Below are positions 1-5,101 of a stretch of DNA of 5,101 bases, piece after piece; position 1 is the first letter of the stretch; the number at the start of each line of letters is the position of its first letter. A program made the position numbers and the translations under genes. The stretch is from Actinomycetota bacterium. Its GTDB lineage: Bacteria > Actinomycetota > Acidimicrobiia > Acidimicrobiales > Ilumatobacteraceae. The DNA lies in the NCBI GenBank assembly GCA_010024485.1, contig RGGX01000095.1, positions 1 to 5,101 on the forward strand, in the 5' to 3' direction. The notes under the pieces are model-generated. The model saw nothing but the letters and a program-made list of their open reading frames with translations, made no database searches and was not told the origin of the DNA.

Positions 1-1248
1 CATGTCGGCGAAGGTCGCCGCCGACACCCCGCACCGCAGGTTGATGAGGTCAGCCGGCACCAGACCGAACTCAGCGACCGATCGCGCCATCGCCGCGTTG
101 CGATCACAGAGCGGACCCTCCTCACCGGGCCCGCACGGGATCTCCGCGGGCGTGAGGTACTGCGAGATCGTCACCGGCTCGAGATCGACATCGCTCTGCT
201 CGAGCTGCAGTTCGAGCCAGGAGGCATCAGGGCCGGGCCGGGTGTCGTAGTGGTAGTGCACCTGCACCACGAAGAAGTCGCCCGCCTCGAGTCGCAGACC
301 GCTCCCCTCGGGATACCGGCCCGGCAACTGGCCCGGAGCCCATCCCACCACGAAGGTGTCGTCAAGGCCGGTTCCGCCGAAGCACTCCCACCCCGACCCC
401 TCATCGCGGGCATCGCGGGCCATCGCGGCCTCCCACTCACGAGCCGGAATCAGGTAGCCGAGCGCGTGGTGCACCACCTCGGTCTGATCGGCGACGAACT
501 GGTAACCGGTGAGCCAGGCCCCCTCGGTGAGGTCGGGCTGATAGACGAGACAGCGGTAGTCGTCGTAACGACCGCTGTCGCCGCCGTAGGCCTCGATCGG
601 ACCCACCACCAGCGGATCCTCGAGCGCCGTGAGCTCGGCGGCGAGCTCGGCGGCGAACATCGGCGTCTCAGCCTCGACATCGAGCGCGGCCCCGGCATCC
701 AGCCAGCCGATCACCGCGTCGAACTCGTCATCGGTCAACCCGAGCGACTTCGCGTACGGCACTCCGAGATCGCTTGCCGGCCACGGCGGCATCACCCCCG
801 AGGAGACCTGCTCAACGATGAACGGGGCGACATCGACGACATCACGGGCGGTCGACAGATACCAGTGGGCCGAACCCGATCCACCCGGGTTGTGGCATGA
901 GGCGCAGTGATCGAGGAGGATCGGTGCGACCACCGTCGCGAACCCGGTCTCGGCCGATGTCGGCTCGAGCGGTGGGTGGGAGAACGGCTCGGTCGTCGTG
1001 GTGCTGGTCGTGCTCGTCGTCTCGGCCGGGACCGCGGTCGACGACTCGACCGGTGTCGACTCATCTGTTGTCGGCTCGACCGGGGCCGTCGAGGTCGTCA
1101 CCGACGTCGACGGGTCGTCCGTCTCCGCCGCAGGCTCGCTCGCCTCCGCGGTCTCGCCATCGGACTGATCGACATCGGTTCTCGACGACGCGGACGTGCA
1201 CGCCGCCAGCACGGCGACGAGACCGAGGACTGCGAGCCCACGACGCAT
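1..1248 (-). CDS. Lipoprotein with cytochrome c domain fused to copper type II ascorbate-dependent-type monooxygenase (3' end outside window)
   Basis: The frame is open for 416 codons from ATG at 1248 to the left edge, with no stop seen. Residues 1-17 form a lipoprotein signal peptide with the lipobox LAAC (lipidated Cys17), so the protein should be anchored outside the membrane. Residues 18 to about 95 are an acidic, Thr/Ser/Pro-rich linker with a Thr run at 77-86. A cytochrome c domain follows: CASCH at 115-119 for heme attachment, and Met153 in VMPPWPA as probable axial ligand. From about residue 215 comes the copper monooxygenase N-domain related to dopamine beta-hydroxylase and PHM: DDYRCLVY (Cys233), VVHHALGY (His260, His261) and VHYHYD (His331, His333), which would form the first copper site. 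The second copper site (HxH plus Met) should lie beyond the window edge. In this family copper hydroxylates substrates with O2 and an electron donor; the attached heme could supply electrons (inference). Substrate unknown. It starts 5 bases after the thiolase stop, with only a weak ribosome binding site. Confidence 0.88.
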   Translation of the reverse strand, partial: MRRGLAVLGLVAVLAACTSASSRTDVDQSDGETAEASEPAAETDDPSTSVTTSTAPVEPTTDESTPVESSTAVPAETTSTTSTTTTEPFSHPPLEPTSAETGFATVVAPILLDHCASCHNPGGSGSAHWYLSTARDVVDVAPFIVEQVSSGVMPPWPASDLGVPYAKSLGLTDDEFDAVIGWLDAGAALDVEAETPMFAAELAAELTALEDPLVVGPIEAYGGDSGRYDDYRCLVYQPDLTEGAWLTGYQFVADQTEVVHHALGYLIPAREWEAAMARDARDEGSGWECFGGTGLDDTFVVGWAPGQLPGRYPEGSGLRLEAGDFFVVQVHYHYDTRPGPDASWLELQLEQSDVDLEPVTISQYLTPAEIPCGPGEEGPLCDRNAAMARSVAEFGLVPADLINLRCGVSAATFADM

Positions 1249-1253
1249 CGTGC

Positions 1254-2402
1254 TCAGAGGCGCTCGATGATGGTGACGTTCGCCTGGCCGCCACCCTCAC
1301 ACATCGTCTGCAGGCCGAACCGCCCGCCGGTGCGCTCGAGTTCGTGCACGAGCGTGGTCATCAGTCGAGCGCCGGTGGCGCCGAGCGGGTGCCCAAGAGC
1401 GATCGCTCCGCCGTTCACGTTCACGCGGTCCGGGTCGGCGCCGGTCTCCTTCAACCAGGCGAGGACCACCGGAGCGAAGGCCTCGTTGATCTCGACCAGG
1501 TCGATGTCGTCGATCGACATCCCGGCGCGCTCCAACGCCCGCTTCGTAGCCGGGATCGGGGCCGAGAGCATCATGATCGGATCATCGGCCATCACCGACA
1601 TGTGATGGATCCGGGCCTTCGGGGTGAGACCGTGACGCTCCACCGCCTCGGCGTTGGCGATGAGCACCGCCGACGACCCGTCGGAGATCTGACTCGCGAC
1701 GGCCGCGGTGATGCGCCCGCCCTCGCGCAACGTCGGCAGCGACCGGATCTTGTCGACGTCGGGTTCACGCGGACCCTCGTCGCGATCGAGGCCGTTGAGC
1801 GGGGCGATCTCGCGCTCGAATCGTCCCTCGGCCTGGGCGCGCAGCGCGCGTTCGTGCGACTGGACGGCCCACTGCTCCATGTCCTCGCGGGAGATGTCCC
1901 AGCGCTCGGCCATCATCTCGGCGCCGAGGAACTGGCTGACCTCACCGTTGCCGAACCGCGAGGTCCATCCCGACGATCCGGTGAACGGGTCGAAGTCGGG
2001 GTCGTCCTTACCGGCCTGGGATCCCGCCGTGATCGGCACCATCGACATGTTCTCGACCCCACCGGCGACGACGACATCCATCGTTCCCGACATCACCGCC
2101 TGAGCGGCGAACTGGACCGCCTGCTGTGCGGAGCCGCACTGCCGATCGATCGTGACCCCGGGGACATGCATCGGGAGCCCCGCGGCCAGCCAGGAGGTGC
2201 GTGCGATGCAACCCGCCTGCTCCCAGACCGAGTTGACGTTGCCGAACACGACATCGTCGACCTGCTCGGGGTCGACCCCGGAACGCTCGACGAGATTGCC
2301 GATGGCGTGGGCGCCGAGATCGGCCGGGTGCACCTCGGAGAGACGCCCGTTGCGCCGACCCGTCGGGGTGCGGACCGCGTCGATGATGAATGCTTCGCTC
2401 AT
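1254..2402 (-). CDS. Thiolase family protein, acetyl-CoA C-acyltransferase (acetyltransferase)
   Basis: This 382-residue cytoplasmic enzyme is a complete thiolase of near-normal family length. Such enzymes condense two acetyl-CoA to acetoacetyl-CoA or cleave 3-ketoacyl-CoA in beta-oxidation. The visible catalytic set is complete: nucleophile Cys89 in DRQCGSAQQA, NEAF at 306-309, His338 in GGAIALGHPLGATGAR, and Cys368 in CEGGGQANV near the C-terminus. The N-terminus (EAFIIDAVRTPTGRRNG) fits the family start, which supports ATG at 2402, although no clear Shine-Dalgarno sequence precedes it. The sequence resembles actinobacterial FadA-type thiolases, but whether its main job is biosynthetic, fatty acid or steroid side-chain degradation cannot be told from motifs. 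It begins 63 bases after rdgB and is followed 5 bases later by the copper monooxygenase lipoprotein, so those two are probably co-transcribed. Confidence 0.95.
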   Translation of the reverse strand: MSEAFIIDAVRTPTGRRNGRLSEVHPADLGAHAIGNLVERSGVDPEQVDDVVFGNVNSVWEQAGCIARTSWLAAGLPMHVPGVTIDRQCGSAQQAVQFAAQAVMSGTMDVVVAGGVENMSMVPITAGSQAGKDDPDFDPFTGSSGWTSRFGNGEVSQFLGAEMMAERWDISREDMEQWAVQSHERALRAQAEGRFEREIAPLNGLDRDEGPREPDVDKIRSLPTLREGGRITAAVASQISDGSSAVLIANAEAVERHGLTPKARIHHMSVMADDPIMMLSAPIPATKRALERAGMSIDDIDLVEINEAFAPVVLAWLKETGADPDRVNVNGGAIALGHPLGATGARLMTTLVHELERTGGRFGLQTMCEGGGQANVTIIERL

Positions 2403-2465
2403 GGATCGAACCGTATCCGGCGGCGGGCCACCACCGGGAGGTGGAGCCGAACCGGCCCGGGCGGT
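2403..2465 (-). other. rdgB-thiolase intergenic gap with a small hairpin
   Basis: The 63 bases between the rdgB stop and the thiolase start hold an inverted repeat: CCACC at 2431-2435 pairs with GGTGG at 2440-2444 around a GGGA loop, and an outer GGC/GCC pair (2426-2428 with 2446-2448) could extend it past a small internal loop. There is no T-run after it on the minus strand, so it is not a convincing intrinsic terminator. I see no clear promoter boxes. The gap could separate two transcription units or could simply be spacer. Confidence 0.3.
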
Positions 2466-3044
2466 TCAGCCCAACGCCGCGGCGAGGGCGACGAAGGCGC
2501 GGCCGCGATGCGATATCTCGTTCTTCTCCGCGTCGGACATCTCGGCGAAGGTGCGACCGTCGCCGTCAGTGGGAATGAACAGGGCGTCGTAGCCGAATCC
2601 GCGGTCTCCTCGATCGGCGAATGCGATCCGGCCCTCGCAGACCCCCTCGACCACGATCTCGGAGCCGTCGGGGCGCACCACCATCGCCACCGTCCGGAAC
2701 CTCGCGGTGCGATCGGCCTCGGCGACACCGGCCAGTTCGGTGAGCAGCTTCTCCCGGTTGTCCGCGTAGGTGACACCCTCCCCGGCGTAGCGCGCGGCGT
2801 AGACACCCGGGGCGCCACCGAGCGCATCGACCTCGAGGCCGGTGTCGTCGGCGACCGCTGCCGATCCGCTCGCCGCACAGATGGCCGACGCCTTCAGACG
2901 CGCGTTCCCCTCGAGGCTGTCGGCGTCCTCGACCACATCGGGCACCTCGGGCGGCCGCGGGAGCAGACGCGCGACACCATCGAGCAGGGCGGCGATCTCG
3001 ACGACCTTGTCCGGATTCGCCGAGGCGCAGACCAGTTCGATCAC
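2466..3044 (-). CDS. rdgB: RdgB/HAM1 family non-canonical purine NTP pyrophosphatase (dITP/XTP)
   Basis: This cytoplasmic house-cleaning enzyme hydrolyses dITP, ITP and XTP to the monophosphate and pyrophosphate, keeping deaminated purines out of DNA and RNA. The 192-residue protein has all family blocks in order: SANPDK at 8-13 (nucleotide/phosphate binding), SLEGNA at 43-48, ADDTGLEVDALGGAPGVY at 65-82 with Asp67 matching the catalytic Asp69 of E. coli RdgB, ARYAG at 84-88, GFGYDALF at 149-156, and ISHRGRA at 177-183 for base recognition. Length is normal. The start is GTG at 3044, 7 bases after the rph stop, and it places the first beta-strand (IELVCASAN) correctly. No strong ribosome binding site is seen, so translation is probably coupled to rph. 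The same rph-rdgB pairing is known in mycobacteria. Confidence 0.97.
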   Translation of the reverse strand: MIELVCASANPDKVVEIAALLDGVARLLPRPPEVPDVVEDADSLEGNARLKASAICAASGSAAVADDTGLEVDALGGAPGVYAARYAGEGVTYADNREKLLTELAGVAEADRTARFRTVAMVVRPDGSEIVVEGVCEGRIAFADRGDRGFGYDALFIPTDGDGRTFAEMSDAEKNEISHRGRAFVALAAALG

Positions 3045-3051
3045 GGCAGGT

Positions 3052-3810
3052 TCAGGCCCGGCGAGGTGACGGTGGCACCGCGATCATCTCGTCCTGGAGA
3101 TCGGCGATCGTCGTGAGGCCACCCTCGGCGAGACGCAGCAGCGAGTCGAGCTCGTCACGGGTGAACGCCATGCCCTCCGCCGTGCCCTGCACCTCGACGA
3201 ACCGGGCCTGCCCGCCCACACCCGCGGGGCGCAGCATCACCACGTTCATGTCGACCTCGGCGCGGGAGTCCTCCACATAGGGCAGATCCAGCACCGGAGT
3301 CCCGTCGACGATGCCCACCGAGATCGCCGCACACGACGAGTGGAGCGGATGCTCGGCGATGAGGCCCTGCTGCATCCGACGCGCGAGCGCGTCGTGGAGC
3401 GCGAGATACCCACCGCAGATGCTCGCCGTTCGCGTACCGCCATCGGCCTGGATCACATCACAGTCGACGACCACCTGACGCTCACCGAGCAACGTCATGT
3501 CGCAGGCCGCCCGCAACGCCCGACCGATGAGGCGTTGGATCTCGACGGTGCGCCCCGACTGCTTGCCCTTGGCCGCCTCTCGACCGACGCGCTCCGGCGA
3601 GGAGCCCGGCAGCATCGAGTACTCCGCGGTCACCCAGCCGGTTCCCCGGCCCTTCATCCAGCGCGGCACGTCCTCATCGATCGAGGCGGTGCACAGCACC
3701 TTGGTCCGCCCGATCGTGACCAGGCAGGAGCCGTCGGCCATCTCGGTGAAGTCGCGTTCGAAACTCACCGGTCGTAGTTCGTCGGGTTGACGTCCATCGG
3801 GGCGTGACAT
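3052..3810 (-). CDS. rph: Ribonuclease PH
   Basis: RNase PH is a phosphorolytic 3'-to-5' exoribonuclease that trims tRNA 3' ends and other RNAs, using phosphate and releasing nucleoside diphosphates; it works as a ring-shaped hexamer in the cytoplasm. The 252-residue protein has RPVSFERDF at 13-21, RGTGWVTAEYSMLPGS at 55-70, CDVIQADGGTRTASICGGY at 117-135 (the GTRTAS part binds phosphate), and DLPYVEDSRAEVDMNVVM at 175-192, whose Asp181 and Asp187 match the conserved metal/catalytic aspartates. Length is typical. The ATG at 3810 is chosen because a good purine-rich ribosome binding site precedes it; an in-frame GTG at 3837 would add nine residues outside the family homology. It lies 68 bases downstream of the broken murI and 7 bases upstream of rdgB. 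Confidence 0.97.
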   Translation of the reverse strand: MSRPDGRQPDELRPVSFERDFTEMADGSCLVTIGRTKVLCTASIDEDVPRWMKGRGTGWVTAEYSMLPGSSPERVGREAAKGKQSGRTVEIQRLIGRALRAACDMTLLGERQVVVDCDVIQADGGTRTASICGGYLALHDALARRMQQGLIAEHPLHSSCAAISVGIVDGTPVLDLPYVEDSRAEVDMNVVMLRPAGVGGQARFVEVQGTAEGMAFTRDELDSLLRLAEGGLTTIADLQDEMIAVPPSPRRA

Positions 3811-3812
3811 GG

Positions 3813-3820
3813 CTCTCCTC
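3813..3820 (-). promoter_or_regulatory. Ribosome binding site of rph
   Basis: GAGGAGAG on the minus strand ends 2 bases before the ATG at 3810, which puts the AGGAG core 4 bases upstream of the start codon. It is the clearest Shine-Dalgarno sequence in the window and decides the rph start in favour of 3810 over the in-frame GTG at 3837. Confidence 0.75.
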
Positions 3821-3827
3821 GTGTCTC

Positions 3828-3858
3828 GGGTGCCCACTCAGGGTAGGCGTCGGCACCC
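3828..3858. repeat. Inverted repeat in the murI-rph gap
   Basis: GGGTGCC at 3828-3834 is the exact reverse complement of GGCACCC at 3852-3858, separated by 17 bases. A transcript would fold this into a 7-bp, G+C-rich stem just before the rph ribosome binding site. There is no T-run after it, so a leader structure or protein-binding operator is as plausible as a weak terminator; in DNA this rich in G+C it may also be chance. Confidence 0.35.
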
Positions 3859-3878
3859 CCACCGGACCGACAGCCCGG

Positions 3879-4657
3879 TCAGGTCGGCAGCGGCCATCGG
3901 GAGGTGGCGTCGAGTTCGGACCCGAGCAGCATCGAGCCGAGTTCGCGGAACACGTCGACATCACCACTCGACAGGAAACGATGTCGGCCGACCGCGGAAC
4001 CCTCGCGGAGGAGGCCGAGTTCGCCGAGCCGGTCACGCGCCGCGAACGCGGTCTCGTCGGCGGATGAGACCAGCACCACGTCCGGCCCCATGACATCGGC
4101 GATCGTCCTCGCCAGGAACGGATAGTGCGTGCATCCGAGCAACAGCGTGTCGACCCCGGCCGAGCGGACCGGCGCGAGGAGCCGTTCGGCGAGCACCATC
4201 ACTTCATCGCCGGTGGTCTGACCTCGCTCGACGAACTCGACGAAACCCGGGCAGGCCGCGCTGGTCAACTCGACGCTCGCCCCGGCGTTCGACGCCGCCT
4301 CGCGATCACGCCGACACGACCCGACCGCGACACCCGGACGAGCGCCGATGCCCCGGGGCCGACCACATCGATCACCGGCACCGGCAGTTGCTCGCGCAGA
4401 TCATCGATCGCGGCAGCCGTCGCCGTGTTGCAGGCGACGACCACGGCCTTCACGTCGAGGTCGTCGACCAGGGAGTGCCCGAGTTCGAGAGCGTGGGAGC
4501 GGACCTCGTCGAGGGGTTTCGATCCGTAGGGGTACCGACCGGTGTCACCGATGTAGACGAGGTCCTCGCCCGGCAACAGGTCGATGAGCGCCCGGGCGAC
4601 GGTCAGTCCGCCGAACCCCGAGTCGAACATGCCGATCGGACGGTCCACGGCGGGCAC
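3879..4657 (-). pseudogene. murI: Glutamate racemase, disrupted by an internal deletion and frameshift
   Basis: MurI interconverts L- and D-glutamate in the cytoplasm and supplies D-glutamate for peptidoglycan. The 5' part starts at GTG 4657 and reads normally for 119 residues: IGMFDSGFGGLT (8-19), YPYGSK (42-47), VVACNTATA (73-81) with catalytic Cys76, ending in GVIA at 4301. The frame then yields 11 unrelated Arg-rich residues and a stop at 4265-4267. The homology resumes in another frame at 4298 (AASNAGASVELTSAACPGF), continues through LLLGCTHYPF with the second catalytic Cys (codon 4133-4131), and ends at 3879. The block normally found between them, of the form T-x-x-T-[IV]-x-S-x-x-Y, is missing. 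Spliced together with about ten lost residues the protein would be about 269 residues, normal for MurI. As written, neither half can be active, since each carries only one of the two catalytic cysteines. It lies 28 bases after the PhoU-like gene and 68 before rph. A true pseudogene and an assembly or consensus error are both possible. Confidence 0.92.
4298..4303 (-). other. Deletion junction in murI
   Basis: The GCG codon for Ala119 of the first reading frame occupies 4303-4301. The second frame resumes with GCG at 4298, leaving two bases (AG) between. If these are the end of a CAG glutamine codon, as in the YQ pair of the mycobacterial enzyme, about ten codons plus one base (about 31 bases) have been lost here. 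GCG occurs on both sides of the junction, a short homology that could promote a deletion. Confidence 0.65.
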
Positions 4658-4685
4658 GCTACCGATCGAGTCGGCCCGGATGGGA

Positions 4686-5101
4686 TCAGTCGTCGATGTC
4701 GGTGGCGCCGCCCTCGAGGTAGTCGAGGGACGAGATCGGCTCGATCGCCGCGGTCACGATGCCGGCGAGATTGGCAACGATCCGTTTCCAGTACCGGTGC
4801 AGGATGGCGCGGGGAACCGCCCAATGACCGGGACGATCGGAGTGCATGTACTCGTGCACCTTGGCCTCGCACTCGGCATTCAGCTCCTTCGACGCGGCGA
4901 GGAATGCCTGGGCGCGTTCGGTGTCCTGGGACGCGAGGATGTCAGCGGCCTCCACATACATCTGGGAGATCTGCTGACGTCGGCTGATGAACATCTCCAC
5001 GTCGTCGGCCCCGGCCAGAGAGATGCCCTCGTCGGCGAGGTCGAGGATGTTCTTCGCCTGGTCACCGATCCGCTCGATCTTCTTGAGGAGCAGCGTGTAG
5101 C
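4686..5101 (-). CDS. PhoU-like protein, C-terminal part (5' end outside window)
   Basis: The frame enters at the right edge (first complete codon 5099-5097) and runs 137 residues to a TGA at 4686; the true start lies outside the window. KKIERIGDQAKNI (window residues 6-18) is the classic PhoU helix motif ERIxD, which binds metal clusters in PhoU proteins. A second helical repeat follows (about 39-127), but at its matching position the sequence is YWKRIVANLAGI (103-114), so the acidic residues are Lys and Ala. PhoU proteins are cytoplasmic all-helical regulators that link Pst phosphate transport to the PhoR kinase; PhoU domains also occur at the C-terminus of Na/phosphate cotransporters and on other regulators. 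The protein ends with an acidic tail (ATDIDD). It lies 28 bases upstream of murI; no pst or phoR genes are visible, so the exact role is open. Confidence 0.75.
   Translation of the reverse strand, partial: YTLLLKKIERIGDQAKNILDLADEGISLAGADDVEMFISRRQQISQMYVEAADILASQDTERAQAFLAASKELNAECEAKVHEYMHSDRPGHWAVPRAILHRYWKRIVANLAGIVTAAIEPISSLDYLEGGATDIDD

Noticed and set aside
250..900. Plus-strand open frame of 216 codons
   Set aside because: It is antisense to the copper monooxygenase, whose minus-strand frame has continuous family motifs. The plus-strand product has no recognisable fold.
2426..2448. Intrinsic terminator after rdgB
   Set aside because: The hairpin is short, has an internal loop and lacks a following T-run on the minus strand.
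897..3116. Plus-strand open frame of 739 codons
   Set aside because: It runs antisense across the lipoprotein, thiolase and rdgB genes, all supported by clear motifs. Its product is Arg/Asp/His/Gly-rich with no recognisable domain, as expected of a shadow frame in G+C-rich DNA.
3808..3837. Longer rph start at GTG 3837
   Set aside because: The added nine residues are outside the family homology, while the ATG at 3810 has a strong, well-placed ribosome binding site.
3879..4268. C-terminal half of murI as a separate gene starting at TTG 4268
   Set aside because: The matching homology begins upstream of that codon, there is no ribosome binding site, and half a racemase with one catalytic cysteine is not a known protein.
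4265..4303. Programmed ribosomal frameshift rescuing murI
   Set aside because: A simple slip would not restore the roughly ten missing conserved residues, and there is no slippery run at the junction.
4388..4987. Plus-strand open frame of 199 codons across murI and the PhoU-like gene
   Set aside because: It is antisense to two recognisable genes and its translation is low-complexity and Arg-rich.
1..5101. CRISPR arrays, tRNA or rRNA genes, insertion sequences
   Set aside because: No spaced direct repeats, no tRNA-like arms with CCA-proximal features, and no transposase motifs or paired terminal repeats were seen; the window is almost fully occupied by protein genes.

Overview
The window is G+C-rich and every gene I can support lies on the minus strand, reading from the right edge to the left. 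Six genes sit head to tail with short gaps (28, 68, 7, 63 and 5 bases), which suggests one or two co-transcribed units. The murI - rph - rdgB order matches the arrangement known from mycobacteria and other Actinobacteria. The proteins read as those of a high-G+C actinobacterium. A Thr/Ser-rich lipoprotein linker and the monooxygenase type would suit an aquatic or soil lineage such as Acidimicrobiia, but that placement is an inference from style, not a proof.

In transcription order: (1) the C-terminal 137 residues of a PhoU-like protein run off the right edge (4686-5101). (2) murI, glutamate racemase, follows (3879-4657), but it is broken: the reading frame shifts at about 4300 and about ten conserved residues are missing, as expected from an internal deletion of roughly 31 bases. 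(3) rph, RNase PH (3052-3810), has a good ribosome binding site. (4) rdgB, the non-canonical purine NTP pyrophosphatase (2466-3044), starts 7 bases after rph. (5) A thiolase / acetyl-CoA acetyltransferase follows (1254-2402). (6) Five bases later comes a large secreted lipoprotein (1-1248, running off the left edge), with an N-terminal cytochrome c domain (CxxCH) fused to a copper type II, ascorbate-dependent-type monooxygenase domain (HH and HYH copper motifs).

The first four genes serve housekeeping roles: signalling related to phosphate, D-glutamate supply for peptidoglycan, RNA 3'-end trimming, and cleansing of the nucleotide pool. The last two may be a separate metabolic pair (acyl-CoA thiolysis or condensation, and a surface copper/heme oxidase), although the only support for a joint function is their close spacing. 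No RNA genes, mobile elements, CRISPR arrays or attachment sites were seen. The two points most worth a second look are the murI lesion and the cytochrome c-copper monooxygenase fusion.
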